Shown here piece after piece: positions 16,260 through 25,700 of a stretch of DNA of 27,469 nucleotides. A program made the position numbers and the translations under genes. The stretch is from contig CAMHMW010000008.1 of assembly GCA_946186335.1 (NCBI GenBank), forward strand, positions 1-27,469, given 5' to 3'. Each line of letters opens with the position of its first letter. Position 1 is the first letter of the stretch. The notes below the pieces were generated by a model. The model made no database searches, had not been told where the DNA came from, and saw nothing but the letters and a program-made list of their open reading frames with translations. The DNA is from an uncultured Candidatus Melainabacteria bacterium (lineage in GTDB: Bacteria; Cyanobacteriota; Vampirovibrionia; Gastranaerophilales; Gastranaerophilaceae).

Positions 16260-17564
16260 ATGAAAATAGCTTTAATTAATCATGGATGTGCAAAAAACCT
16301 TGTAGATGCTGAACTTATGCTCGGATTTTTAAAAGAACAGGGTTACGAAATTACATTGGACGAAACAAAATCCGATATTGTAATTGTTAATACCTGCTCC
16401 TTTATTTATGATGCAGAGCAGGAATCGGTACAAAGTATCCTTCAAATGATTAACGCAGGCAAAAAGGTTATAGTAACCGGCTGCTTGCCCCAAAAACACA
16501 AAAACGATTTAAAAGAAGCTATCCCTGAAATTGTTGGTATGCTGGGCACAACAGACATTGAAAACATTTCAAAGTTAATAAAAGACATAGAAAAAGACGG
16601 CAAATACGAAAGTATAATAAGCGATACCCCAAAATATGTTTATCCAGAGAATATTAAGCGTCAGCAAATTACAATGGGAGCAAGTTCATATATAAAAATC
16701 GGAGAAGGATGCAATTATAACTGTGGATACTGCATTATTCCGAAATTAAGGGGAAAATACGTTTCAAGACCAATTGAAAAAATTGTAGAAGAAGCTAAAT
16801 CTCTTGTAAAAAAGGGGGTTACGGAAATTATACTGATAGCACAGGATACTTCATCCTACGGTATAGATTTATACGAGAAACAAGCCCTGCCCGAACTGTT
16901 GAGAGAATTAAACAAAATTAAAAATCTGTCGTGGATACGCATAATGTATGCTTACCCGACACAAATGACGGATGAACTGATAGAAGCCATATCAGGGCTT
17001 GATAAAGTTGTAAAATATATAGATATACCTTTGCAGCATTCTCATCCGAGAGTTTTGGAATCGATGAAAAGACCTGTTATGGATTACAAAAAACTTGTAA
17101 AAAAACTGAGGGATAAAATACCAGGAGTATCGGTCAGAACATCGCTCATTGTAGGCTATCCGGGTGAAACAGAAGAAGAATTTGAACATCTTTACAACTT
17201 TGTGAAAGATGTAAAATTTGACAGAATGGGTGCTTTTGAATATTCCCGTGAAAAAGGCACATATTCGGACAAATTAAAACCTCAAATTACAAAAAAAGTC
17301 AAAAAACAAAGACGTGACAAACTGATGAAACTTCAGCAAAAAATTTCTCTTGATAATAACAAAAAATACATCGGTACGGTGTTAAATTGCATTGTTGAAG
17401 GCTTCACTGATGACGGAGTAATAATACTTCGTTCCGAACACGATGCTCCTGAAATTGACGGGCTTGTCTATGCAAAATCCGACAAACAGGTCGTTCCGGG
17501 AGATATTGAACCCGTTAAAATTAATAATGCTGACGAATACGATTTATATGGCATAATAGAATAA
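16260..17564 (+). CDS. rimO: Ribosomal protein S12 methylthiotransferase RimO
   Basis: 434 residues. The UPF0004 N-terminal domain has Cys10, Cys46 and Cys75 for the second iron-sulphur cluster, and the first block reads INHGCAKNLVDAE, which is the RimO rather than MiaB signature. The radical SAM motif is Cys151-x3-Cys155-x2-Cys158 (CNYNCGYC). SLIVGYPGETEEEF is a core block, and a TRAM domain occupies about 370-434. RimO adds a methylthio group to an Asp of ribosomal protein S12, although not all lineages have been tested. GAGGA lies before the ATG. The flippase gene follows after 26 bp, probably on the same transcript. Confidence 0.95.
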   Translation: MKIALINHGCAKNLVDAELMLGFLKEQGYEITLDETKSDIVIVNTCSFIYDAEQESVQSILQMINAGKKVIVTGCLPQKHKNDLKEAIPEIVGMLGTTDIENISKLIKDIEKDGKYESIISDTPKYVYPENIKRQQITMGASSYIKIGEGCNYNCGYCIIPKLRGKYVSRPIEKIVEEAKSLVKKGVTEIILIAQDTSSYGIDLYEKQALPELLRELNKIKNLSWIRIMYAYPTQMTDELIEAISGLDKVVKYIDIPLQHSHPRVLESMKRPVMDYKKLVKKLRDKIPGVSVRTSLIVGYPGETEEEFEHLYNFVKDVKFDRMGAFEYSREKGTYSDKLKPQITKKVKKQRRDKLMKLQQKISLDNNKKYIGTVLNCIVEGFTDDGVIILRSEHDAPEIDGLVYAKSDKQVVPGDIEPVKINNADEYDLYGIIE

Positions 17565-17590
17565 GAAAAACATTAAAAGATGAGGATAAA

Positions 17591-19057
17591 ATGGAATACG
17601 TAGAAAACAAAGAACTGGAAGAAAAAGAGATAAAGGGCATGTTTAAAGACATGATGAAATATGCCCCCTCAAAATTGTGCGGCATGTTTGGGAATATGAT
17701 TACACTGCCGATATATACTAGTTTGTTTACACATGAACAATACGGATTATACACAATATCAATCGCTATGCTGTCATTTTTGTGCATAATCTTTTCGGAC
17801 TGGGTAGGACTTGCAGGTTTGAGATTTTTCAGACATCATCAACTGGTAAATGATTTACCGAAATACATGACAACTTTGGTTGCAATATTAACCATAAATA
17901 TGTTGTTAATGTTCAGTTTGGCTCTGATATTTAAAGACCCGATGTACAGCCTGTTTAATGTACCGTTCAAGTATTATATAGGAGTTCTTTTCCTTATTAT
18001 TCCGGTTGCAATAAGAGCATTGCTTTCACAAATATTAAGAGCGCAGTTAAAATCAGTTTCTTATACGGTTGCAACAATTCTGAACCAATTTGCAACAATA
18101 GGTCTGACATACGTTCTTGCAAAAGTATTCCACAACCTTGGAGCAGCATCAATTCTTATCAGTATGGCTATTTCAATAACAGCGATAGACATAATGTTAT
18201 TATATATGAGCGAAGTTCATAAAATATTTAAACTTCAAAAAATTGAATGGAAAATAATAATGCCGATTGTCAAATACGGTATTCCTGTTGCGGCAACATC
18301 ATTAAGTGCTTGGATTATTACACAAAGCAACAAACTGATAATGCAAATAATGAGTGAGAATCATGAATTTACAGGTTCAGGAATTGTAGGTGCCGGTTAT
18401 CAATTAACGTTACCTATTCTTATGCCATTATTTGCAATGATTACGGTTGCTGCGATACCGAGAATCTATAATATGTATGAGGCAAAAGTTGATGTTCGAC
18501 CTATAATCACAAGAATTATGGGGTACTACATACTTCTGGCAATACCGGTAATTACCGTTATGTCATTATATAATATTGATTTAACTCATCTTCTAGTAAA
18601 AAAGGTTGAATTGCACGATGCAAGTTTACTGGTTCCTTTCTTCTCTTATGGGGTATTTTTTCTGGGCTTAACGGATTACACGACGCTTCAATACCACCTT
18701 GCCAATAAAACGCATATTGACTTTATTATAAAACTAATATCAGGTATTGTTGGTGTTATTCTTAACATTGTTCTTATTCCAAAAATGGGTATTGTCGGGG
18801 TTGGTATCGCAACATTTGCGGCAAATGCTTTGTATTGCCTTTTAAGTATGATTATTGTACTTCCCGGATTAAATCTGTATGTACCGAAAAGGACAATACT
18901 ATATATCATTCTTGCAGGAATACCGAGTGCAGGAATATATTATCTGTTTACACAATATGCACAAGGTGTTAGCGGTGCAATTCAGATGTGCGGTTTGCTG
19001 ACAATTTTCTACGTAGTATATTTTGGAATTAAAAAACTAGTTGTTAAATTCAGTTAA
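17591..19057 (+). CDS. Wzx-like polysaccharide flippase / oligosaccharide exporter
   Basis: 488 residues, nearly all in hydrophobic segments compatible with 12-14 membrane helices, with a short charged cytoplasmic N-terminus (MEYVENKELEEKE). YAPSKLCGMFGNMITLPIYT and LFTHEQYGLYTISIAM are the usual start of MOP-superfamily (Wzx/RfbX/MurJ-like) exporters. KMGIVGVGIATFAANALYCL is the typical late-helix motif. It probably flips a lipid-linked glycan across the inner membrane; the glycan is unknown and no glycosyltransferases are adjacent. MurJ is possible but the N-terminus fits Wzx better. GAGGAT lies before the ATG, and a terminator follows the stop. Confidence 0.85.
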   Translation: MEYVENKELEEKEIKGMFKDMMKYAPSKLCGMFGNMITLPIYTSLFTHEQYGLYTISIAMLSFLCIIFSDWVGLAGLRFFRHHQLVNDLPKYMTTLVAILTINMLLMFSLALIFKDPMYSLFNVPFKYYIGVLFLIIPVAIRALLSQILRAQLKSVSYTVATILNQFATIGLTYVLAKVFHNLGAASILISMAISITAIDIMLLYMSEVHKIFKLQKIEWKIIMPIVKYGIPVAATSLSAWIITQSNKLIMQIMSENHEFTGSGIVGAGYQLTLPILMPLFAMITVAAIPRIYNMYEAKVDVRPIITRIMGYYILLAIPVITVMSLYNIDLTHLLVKKVELHDASLLVPFFSYGVFFLGLTDYTTLQYHLANKTHIDFIIKLISGIVGVILNIVLIPKMGIVGVGIATFAANALYCLLSMIIVLPGLNLYVPKRTILYIILAGIPSAGIYYLFTQYAQGVSGAIQMCGLLTIFYVVYFGIKKLVVKFS

Positions 19058-19075
19058 TGACTGATATATAAATGA

Positions 19076-19105
19076 AAAAAGGCCTTCCGTTCGGGAGGTC
19101 TTTTT
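19076..19105 (+). terminator. Rho-independent terminator after the flippase gene
   Basis: An A-tract and GGCCTTCC (19081-19088) pair, with two G-U wobbles, with GGGAGGTC (19093-19100), followed by five T residues. It closes the rimO-flippase unit. Confidence 0.82.
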
Positions 19106-19139
19106 AGTTTCATTATTAAAATTTGTAACAATAACCTTT

Positions 19140-19320
19140 AAATACCTAAAGTTTTTGAAATGAACAGCCGATAAACTAACCGTAGGCATGCAGAAAGTAA
19201 AGGTATTTTATAGTGAAATTAAAACCAAAATAGAAATATTAACGGGTAACGTCATTCTCAGGGAACGAATTTCCGAATGACGGTGCTTTGTTAACATTTT
19301 GTTACAAAGCGGGAAACCCT
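19140..19320. other. Non-coding stretch with clustered inverted repeats; possible structured RNA
   Basis: No gene is visible between 19058 and 19454. Inside it, AAATACCT (19140-19147) pairs with AGGTATTT (19201-19208). CGTCATTC (19250-19257) pairs with GAATGACG (19275-19282), enclosing a small GGAA/TTCC stem. GCTTTGTTAAC (19285-19295) pairs with GTTACAAAGC (19301-19310) with one bulged T. GGGT (19244-19247) could pair with ACCC (19316-19319) and close the last two hairpins into a junction. None of the riboswitch, 6S, SRP, RNase P or tmRNA signatures I know fits. It lies after a terminator and before the 996-aa gene, so it could be a leader or an independent small RNA. The remainder, 19321-19393, is AT-rich. 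Confidence 0.4.
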
Positions 19321-19325
19321 TAAAA

Positions 19326-19400
19326 ATAAACGCTTTCAATAGCTTAATATATAACACTTATATATTTTTTAGTCAATTTATATATCGCAAAAGCGTTTAT
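19326..19400. repeat. 11-bp inverted repeat pair around the AT-rich region before the 996-aa gene
   Basis: ATAAACGCTTT (19326-19336) and AAAGCGTTTAT (19390-19400) are perfect inverted copies 53 bp apart. The second copy contains the CGTTTAT box shared with the adhesin genes, so the pair could be two operator half-sites flanking the promoter. Confidence 0.5.
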
Positions 19401-19411
19401 AAAAACATAGT
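19394..19411 (+). promoter_or_regulatory. CGTTTAT box upstream of the 996-aa gene
   Basis: CGTTTATAAAAACATAGT lies 61 bp before the ATG at 19455. A close match, CGTTTATTAATACATATT, stands upstream of the adhesin, and a weaker one upstream of the second adhesin. Promoter core or operator cannot be distinguished by eye. Confidence 0.45.
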
Positions 19412-19454
19412 GAAAAAATTGTGAATGTTACTTAATTATGAAAGGACAAAGAAA

Positions 19455-22445
19455 ATGACAGAAAGAATTACTGGTGCAAGTGGTGCGCAACCACAACCGC
19501 AGCAACCACCCAAATTGGATGATGCGGAAAAAGCAAGATTGAAAGGTTTGGGAATTTCTGAAGAAGCAATTAATGCCGGTCCGGCAGCTGTTGCAAAAGA
19601 AGCTCAAACAAAAGGTATAGATATAAGACCGCAACAGCCGAAACCGGGTGCAGTTCCTGTAGGACAAAGAACAGCAGGAGCTCCAAAACCGGCAGATGGT
19701 ACTGTTGTTGAAAGAACACAGGCACAGGAAGGTGACGAATTACGCCGTGAAAACGAAAAATATCGTCAGCAACAGGATCAGGAATTTATTCAAAAATCAA
19801 AAGCTTACGCTAACGCAGTTCAAGACTACCAAGACTTGGAAAAAGAAGTAAAAGCTATGCGTGAAGAATTCAACGCAGCTCATAAAAAGAAAGTAAGCTT
19901 AACTAAAAAGCAAAAAGAAGAAAAAGCGGCTGCAAGAGAATTAGCAGCAAAAAATCTTGAAGAAGCAGAAAAAGGATTGGCTGCTGCAAGACAGAGAATG
20001 CTTGATGCAAAAGCAGCATTAGGTGATGATCAGGCACTCAGAACGGCTAACAGATATAACAGAGAACAGGCCGTTGCATCTGATGATGCATCAGGTTTCC
20101 AAAACAGAGCACGTGTTGATTCTCAAAGAGCAGCAAGAACCGAAGTTGATGATTACTACAATTCAAATACAGGCAGACAGGCTGTTGAAGAGCAAACAAG
20201 AAAATTTGCAAGAGGTGATGCTGATCACAAACTGACACGCTCAGAACGTGCAGACAGAGCAGAACAAATTCAGGATGAATTCGGAGTTTCTAAACGTTAT
20301 GCTAAGAGAATGGTAAAACGTGCAGAAAAGAACCTCGCACAAATGCAGAAAGAAGATGCTCTTCAAAAAATTATTATCGGAGATAAAGATGCTTATAAAG
20401 CACAAAGAAAAGATGATGAAAACGGAAATCCGACAGTAACATATATGAGCAAAGATACCTATGAAGCAGCAAGAAAAATTGCAGCATCAAAAGGTTTACA
20501 ATTACCGGAAGATGCAAAAGAATTAACCGGTGATATGATGAAACAATTCCAGCAAATTATGATGGATGCAGCAGGTGACTTCGGAAGCCGCGGCGATTTG
20601 AACGAACGCAGAGGTTTGGCAAAAGAATTCCACGGTGTATCATCAGGCGATGTTAAACGCTTGTTCAAAGCAACAAATGTTGACTATCAAAAAGACTATA
20701 CAACAGCAGCAGTCGCAGCTGGTGCGGCAGCAACAGCAGCAACAGCATTCGCAACAGGCGGCTTAACTGATGTTGTCGGCGCAGTTGCAGAACAAGTAAT
20801 TCCAGGTGCCGGCGGAATGGAATGGGTACCAGGCACAGGTATCAGCGGAGCAGATACAGGTCACTATGAATTGAAAGACCTTATAATTCCAGGCTCAGAC
20901 GGTCATAAGAAATTTGACTGGGGCAAAGCAGGATTATCCGCAGCATCAGGTATCCTTGTTGAAGAACTTATTAGACGTATCGGCAACAATGATCCTAATT
21001 TACTTAAAAAAGGTAAATCATTAGAAGATGCCGTATATAAAGAACTTAGCGGAATTGAAGCTTTCAAGAAACATGCACCAAATGCTAGAAAAGTTTTGGC
21101 AAAAGTTCTGACAGATCCAAACATGAACGAAGAACAGAAACTTGCGCTTATGGCAAAAGCTATGGGTAATGGCGGACCTAAATTGAGCCCGAGAGAACTC
21201 GTTGCTATGTACATCGGTGTAAAATCATTCCAACAGGGTGATAAAGTTCCTGAAAATGAAGTTAAACCCGTTCTTGAAGAAATTGAAAAATGGGATATTA
21301 ACGAAGGCGACTTGGACGGCATTCAGGATGCAAGCATTATCGGTGCTGACGGCAAAATTTCCGATAAGAAAGGTGTTGAAGCACAGCAGGCAGACGGTTT
21401 GGCTTATGACCAGCAGGTTGTCGGCAAAGACAAGAGAAACAAAGCAAAAACATTCCAGGATGCTCAACTTCGTGACTCTAACGGCCGCCTGATTAACCAA
21501 AACGACAAGACACATCGTTCACAGTATGTTGTTGCTGATGAAAAAGGTGAAACAAAAGTCGAACTCGGACAAGGTACACCTCAGGCACCTGATAAATTAC
21601 AATTTACAGACAACACTAACGGTCCTGATCACAAGAACGTATATGAATACAGAAAACTCTCCGCTGAGGAAGCAAAAGCAAAAGGCTTACCGGAAGATGG
21701 CACATATTATGAATTGATATCTGCAAAAGATCCTAACGGTAAAGACATTACTCAAACCAAGGGTAAAGTATTCAAACTGAACTTCTCAACAACTGACAGA
21801 ACTGCATACAGAACCGAGGAAGACCAAGAAGGTTACACGACAAAACGTGAAAAAATAACCATCAAAACTCCTCACTACGAAATGGAAGCAGCAGACCATC
21901 TGAGTCAGTCAAGTTCACAATACGTACCGGGAACAGGTGCACAACCGTCAGGAGTATCCCAGACAGGAGGGCAGCAACCCGTAAAAAAGTCCGAAAATAA
22001 ACCCGGTGCTGACGGGGCTCGAAACAGCATCCGTAACCCCCAAGATAAGGGTAAAGGCAGCTGGCGAGTTGGTGATGACGGGAAATTCTATGACCCGAGC
22101 GGAAAAGAAATTTCTGAAGAAGAATTCAGAAAGAATAACCCCGGATTTCCATTAAAACCAAAAGCACCAGAAGCACCAAAATCACCTTGGCAAACTGATA
22201 AACCGACAGAAACACAGACAGGCAGACAAAAAATCAGATTAAATCTGCAACCGGGACAATCATTTGACATAGTGAACGGTAAACCGGTAAATCTGGGTAA
22301 TCTGTCAAGTGAACAACGCTTAGACAGAGCTGTTAAAAGTAAATTAACATTTATGCAACAGCAAATCTACGACAATTACAGCGGATATGATAATAAGGTA
22401 AACTACCTTAAATCAATCGGAATTGACATAGAAACCGTATATTAA
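19455..22445 (+). CDS. Large unrecognised coiled-coil protein, 996 aa
   Basis: No family recognised. The start is the ATG at 19455, preceded by AAAGGA; the ATG at 19425 lacks a ribosome-binding site. There is no signal peptide. Residues 1-85 are Pro/Gln/Ala-rich. About 85-190 is highly charged and likely coiled coil (DYQDLEKEVKAMREEF). About 195-400 is charged and helical. About 425-460 is an Ala/Gly-rich weakly hydrophobic stretch (AAVAAGAAATAATAFATGG). About 470-640 looks globular. About 640-990 is polar, with several N/D-G turns, and ends KSIGIDIETVY. Codon use favours a small set (AGA, GGT/GGC, GAA), suggesting strong expression, except around 21950-22090. The shared upstream box suggests common control with the adhesin; an envelope-related role is inference. 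Confidence 0.75.
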   Translation: MTERITGASGAQPQPQQPPKLDDAEKARLKGLGISEEAINAGPAAVAKEAQTKGIDIRPQQPKPGAVPVGQRTAGAPKPADGTVVERTQAQEGDELRRENEKYRQQQDQEFIQKSKAYANAVQDYQDLEKEVKAMREEFNAAHKKKVSLTKKQKEEKAAARELAAKNLEEAEKGLAAARQRMLDAKAALGDDQALRTANRYNREQAVASDDASGFQNRARVDSQRAARTEVDDYYNSNTGRQAVEEQTRKFARGDADHKLTRSERADRAEQIQDEFGVSKRYAKRMVKRAEKNLAQMQKEDALQKIIIGDKDAYKAQRKDDENGNPTVTYMSKDTYEAARKIAASKGLQLPEDAKELTGDMMKQFQQIMMDAAGDFGSRGDLNERRGLAKEFHGVSSGDVKRLFKATNVDYQKDYTTAAVAAGAAATAATAFATGGLTDVVGAVAEQVIPGAGGMEWVPGTGISGADTGHYELKDLIIPGSDGHKKFDWGKAGLSAASGILVEELIRRIGNNDPNLLKKGKSLEDAVYKELSGIEAFKKHAPNARKVLAKVLTDPNMNEEQKLALMAKAMGNGGPKLSPRELVAMYIGVKSFQQGDKVPENEVKPVLEEIEKWDINEGDLDGIQDASIIGADGKISDKKGVEAQQADGLAYDQQVVGKDKRNKAKTFQDAQLRDSNGRLINQNDKTHRSQYVVADEKGETKVELGQGTPQAPDKLQFTDNTNGPDHKNVYEYRKLSAEEAKAKGLPEDGTYYELISAKDPNGKDITQTKGKVFKLNFSTTDRTAYRTEEDQEGYTTKREKITIKTPHYEMEAADHLSQSSSQYVPGTGAQPSGVSQTGGQQPVKKSENKPGADGARNSIRNPQDKGKGSWRVGDDGKFYDPSGKEISEEEFRKNNPGFPLKPKAPEAPKSPWQTDKPTETQTGRQKIRLNLQPGQSFDIVNGKPVNLGNLSSEQRLDRAVKSKLTFMQQQIYDNYSGYDNKVNYLKSIGIDIETVY

Positions 22446-22464
22446 TACAAAATAAGCCAACAGG

Positions 22465-22497
22465 CGGGGTGGCGTAAAAACCACCCCGTTTGTTTTT
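22465..22497 (+). terminator. Rho-independent terminator after the 996-aa gene
   Basis: CGGGGTGG (22465-22472) and CCACCCCG (22481-22488) form a perfect 8-bp stem with an 8-nt loop, followed by a T-rich tract (22489-22497). The next 245 bp to the adhesin start are AT-rich and hold only the box and promoter candidates listed here. Confidence 0.88.
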
Positions 22498-22606
22498 AAA
22501 GATATAAAGAATTATATAGGGACACATATAAATATTATATAAAGAGCAAAATTGTAACAAAAATTAATATTTTAACGAAACGATAGCAAAACGAAAAATT
22601 TACGTA

Positions 22607-22624
22607 CGTTTATTAATACATATT
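22607..22624 (+). promoter_or_regulatory. CGTTTAT box upstream of the adhesin gene
   Basis: CGTTTATTAATACATATT lies 136 bp before the adhesin ATG. It matches the box before the 996-aa gene in 14 of 18 positions, and the similarity continues downstream as GAAAA and then GTGAA. Confidence 0.45.
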
Positions 22625-22687
22625 GAAAATTTAATGTGAAGCATGGCTTAAAGAAAAGTAATAATGGGCAATTATTATTTTTGGTCT

Positions 22688-22696
22688 TGCTACAAT
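22688..22696 (+). promoter_or_regulatory. Possible extended -10 of the adhesin gene
   Basis: TGCTACAAT (22688-22696) fits an extended -10 element, 47 nt upstream of the ATG at 22743. No clear -35 precedes it. Confidence 0.35.
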
Positions 22697-22742
22697 TAAC
22701 CTAAATAAAGATTAATCAGAAAATATGGAAGGATATACACCA

Positions 22743-25700
22743 ATGAAGAATAGCAGAAAAAGGTCTAAAAGAATAATCGCAATGACATTAACAGCGTTAT
22801 TCCTGAGCCATCAGACAATGATGTTATCTGTATTTGCAAGTAACATTTCAGGAGTCACAAATGGCGGACACGGTACATTTAATATTGACCCCACAGGTTC
22901 AAAAAACGGAATCGGATACAGAACTTATCAAAAGTTTGATCTTGATCAGGGTGATGTCGCTAACTTAAACTATAACAATATAGATTCGTTTGTTAACCTA
23001 GTTAACGACCAAATCAATATTAACGGTATTGTTAACTCTGTTAAAAATAACAATTTTTATAACGGACGCGCTGTCTTCATTTCTCCAAACGGTATGGTTG
23101 TTGGAGCATCCGGTGTAATAAATGTAGGTTCATTAGGCGCTTATACAATAAATATGAGCGATTCTGATTTTAAAACTCTTACTGACAATTTTGATTATGC
23201 AGTAAATTCTTCAAGCGGTGCACAGTTATTGCAAAGTTTTTCAGACGGACAGATTGCACCCGGCACCAAGCCAATAACTATTAACGGTAAAGTAGTTACA
23301 ACAGATGCAGCAAGAATAATGACCGCGGGAAAAATTACTACCGGTAATAATGCTGTTATCGCAACAGGTGTAAAAGAAAATCAAAGAGGTGTATATTCTT
23401 CAAATTCAGCAGCCGATGCATTATTTAACAATTTGGTTAATACCGACAATATTAAAACATCATCAGGTAACCAGTTTGTATCAAACAGCGGGAAAATTGA
23501 TATTATTTCAGTCGGCGGCGGGATTGATATGAACGGAGCCGTTGTAAACTATGGTCAAAACGGCAACACTTTAATTCAAAATTCAACCATCAGTTCAAAT
23601 TCTTATGCTCACGGCGATATGAATATCAACGGCAAAGTTATGAATAAATCAGGAAATCTGGAAATTCAAAACGATGCCGGAAATTTAGTATTGAGCAAAA
23701 ACAGTTATGTATATAATAACGGTGACACAAAAATTACGAACATTACGGATACAAGAGTTGTATCTGATACAAATAACGGTTTAACAATAGAAGGCAATAT
23801 CGATACAAAAGGCAATTTGACTCTTAAAAACACCGGAGAAAAAGGTTTAAATATCACCTCCGACAGCACAATAAACCACGACGGCAATATGTCTGTATAT
23901 AACGGATACGGAACAGGAAAACATGGAACAACAACTCCTGACATTCCGGCTAACAATAACACAGGCGCATTAAATATTGCAGGTAATGTTAAAGTTACAA
24001 ACGGTGATATTTTGGTTTACAACACAGAAAAAGGTGTTGACGGAATTAATATTTCCGGCACAGTAGATGTTGCAGGAAAATCAGAATACTACAACGACGG
24101 TAACGCAGGACTTAATGTTACCGGAACCACAAAATCAGGTGATGATTTAACAATGGTTAACACCGGTGACAAAGGTTTAAATATCAAATCATCAGGACGT
24201 GTTTCAAGTGACAAAAATATCATATTAACAAATACAAGTTCAAATCAATATATGAACACCTTATCCGACGGAACAGAAATCAAAGGCGGATTAAATGTTG
24301 AAGGTCTTGTGAATGCTAAAAATAATGTCACAATGACAAGTAACAACAGTAATATTGTAATCGGCGACAAAACATCTAATAAAGAATATGTAACAGCAGG
24401 CAATGACATTACAATAAATGCCAACGATGCAAGCATATTAAATTACGGTGTTGATAAAGTTCTTCTTGTTGCTGACGGTGATTTGACAATGACCGCAACA
24501 AACGGAACAATCGGTTTACCCGTACAACAGGGTGCTTGCACAGGTACAGGCTGCACAGGTATTGGTGTTAAGTCCGACAATTCAAGAGATTTCAAAAAAT
24601 CCGTTAACGGAATGATTAAAGGAAAAGTTAATGCTACAACAACAAATACAAAAGCAGTAACAAAACCTGACGATTTGGTTATCAACTATGCGGCAATTGA
24701 CTCTGATATGAATATTGATGCAATCAAGGCTGACGGTCGTGTAATATTAACTGTTGACGATTCAGGTCATGCATTCAACGGAGTTGCTGACGGAAAACGC
24801 TACGATATGCTGAACGTTTCATCCGACGGAAGCAAAGCAAATATTGAAGGCTGGGGAATCTCAATGATTTCAAACGGCAGCATCGGTTCAAAAGATAATA
24901 AGATTACGTTCAACCAGACAAAATCTCCCGAATATGCAATGGACGCACTTGCTAACGAAAATATTTACATAAAAGCACAAAGTGATGAAAAGAACCAGAC
25001 AACAGAAGTATGTAATATGGTTGCAAGAGAAGGCGACATTGATGCTGAGTTTGGCGGTAACACACATATTAAAAATATAACCGCAGAAGGTGACATGAAG
25101 GTTGTTACAAGAGGTACAAACCTGACAATTGATAACATCGGTCACATCAACGAACCTTCATTGGTTGGTCCTGACGGAAAATATGTTGATTACTTCGGAC
25201 CTTCACACGATGGCTGGACTTATGACGGCGGCTATGACGGCGAAGATTACAAACACGAAATCTTACCGAATAATGTAGTTGTTAAAGCATTAGACATCAA
25301 CCCGTACACAAGACCTGACGGAATTGACCGTGACGGTTACAGAGGGGATGCTAATTCTGTTGTCAGAGTAAATAACGCAGTAATCGACCGCGGCAAACTG
25401 GATATCACAGCAGATGAAATTTATGCTAACGGAATCCACGTAAACTTTGGTAAAAACGGTTATACAAAAGAAGTTGACCCGTCAACAAATAAAGTTGCAG
25501 GTATTTATAACGGTGAAGGCGAACCGGCAATTCCGACAGGACATGCCGTAAGACCTGACGATGTAACAGATATCGGCAGAGATGAACACGAAAGAAATTA
25601 CTACTATCATGATGGTGACGGTGACGGAATATTTGACGGTCAGGAATCTCACGTTGACGATGATGACGGGGTTATTGATGCTACTCCGTTAGAAATGGAA

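Noticed and set aside
19058..19454. tRNA, tmRNA, SRP RNA or RNase P RNA gene in the long gap
   Set aside because: I found no T-loop, CCA end, or the conserved core motifs of those RNAs.
22664..22699. 11-codon open frame rich in Tyr, Phe and Trp before the adhesin, as a possible attenuation leader peptide
   Set aside because: It has no good ribosome-binding site, and the overlapping AT-only hairpin is too weak to support an attenuator; chance is sufficient in AT-rich DNA.
22725..22742. Earlier in-frame ATG of the adhesin gene
   Set aside because: The ATG lacks a Shine-Dalgarno sequence and its following codons contain the GGAAGGA that serves the ATG at 22743; the paralogue at 27330 shows the same arrangement.
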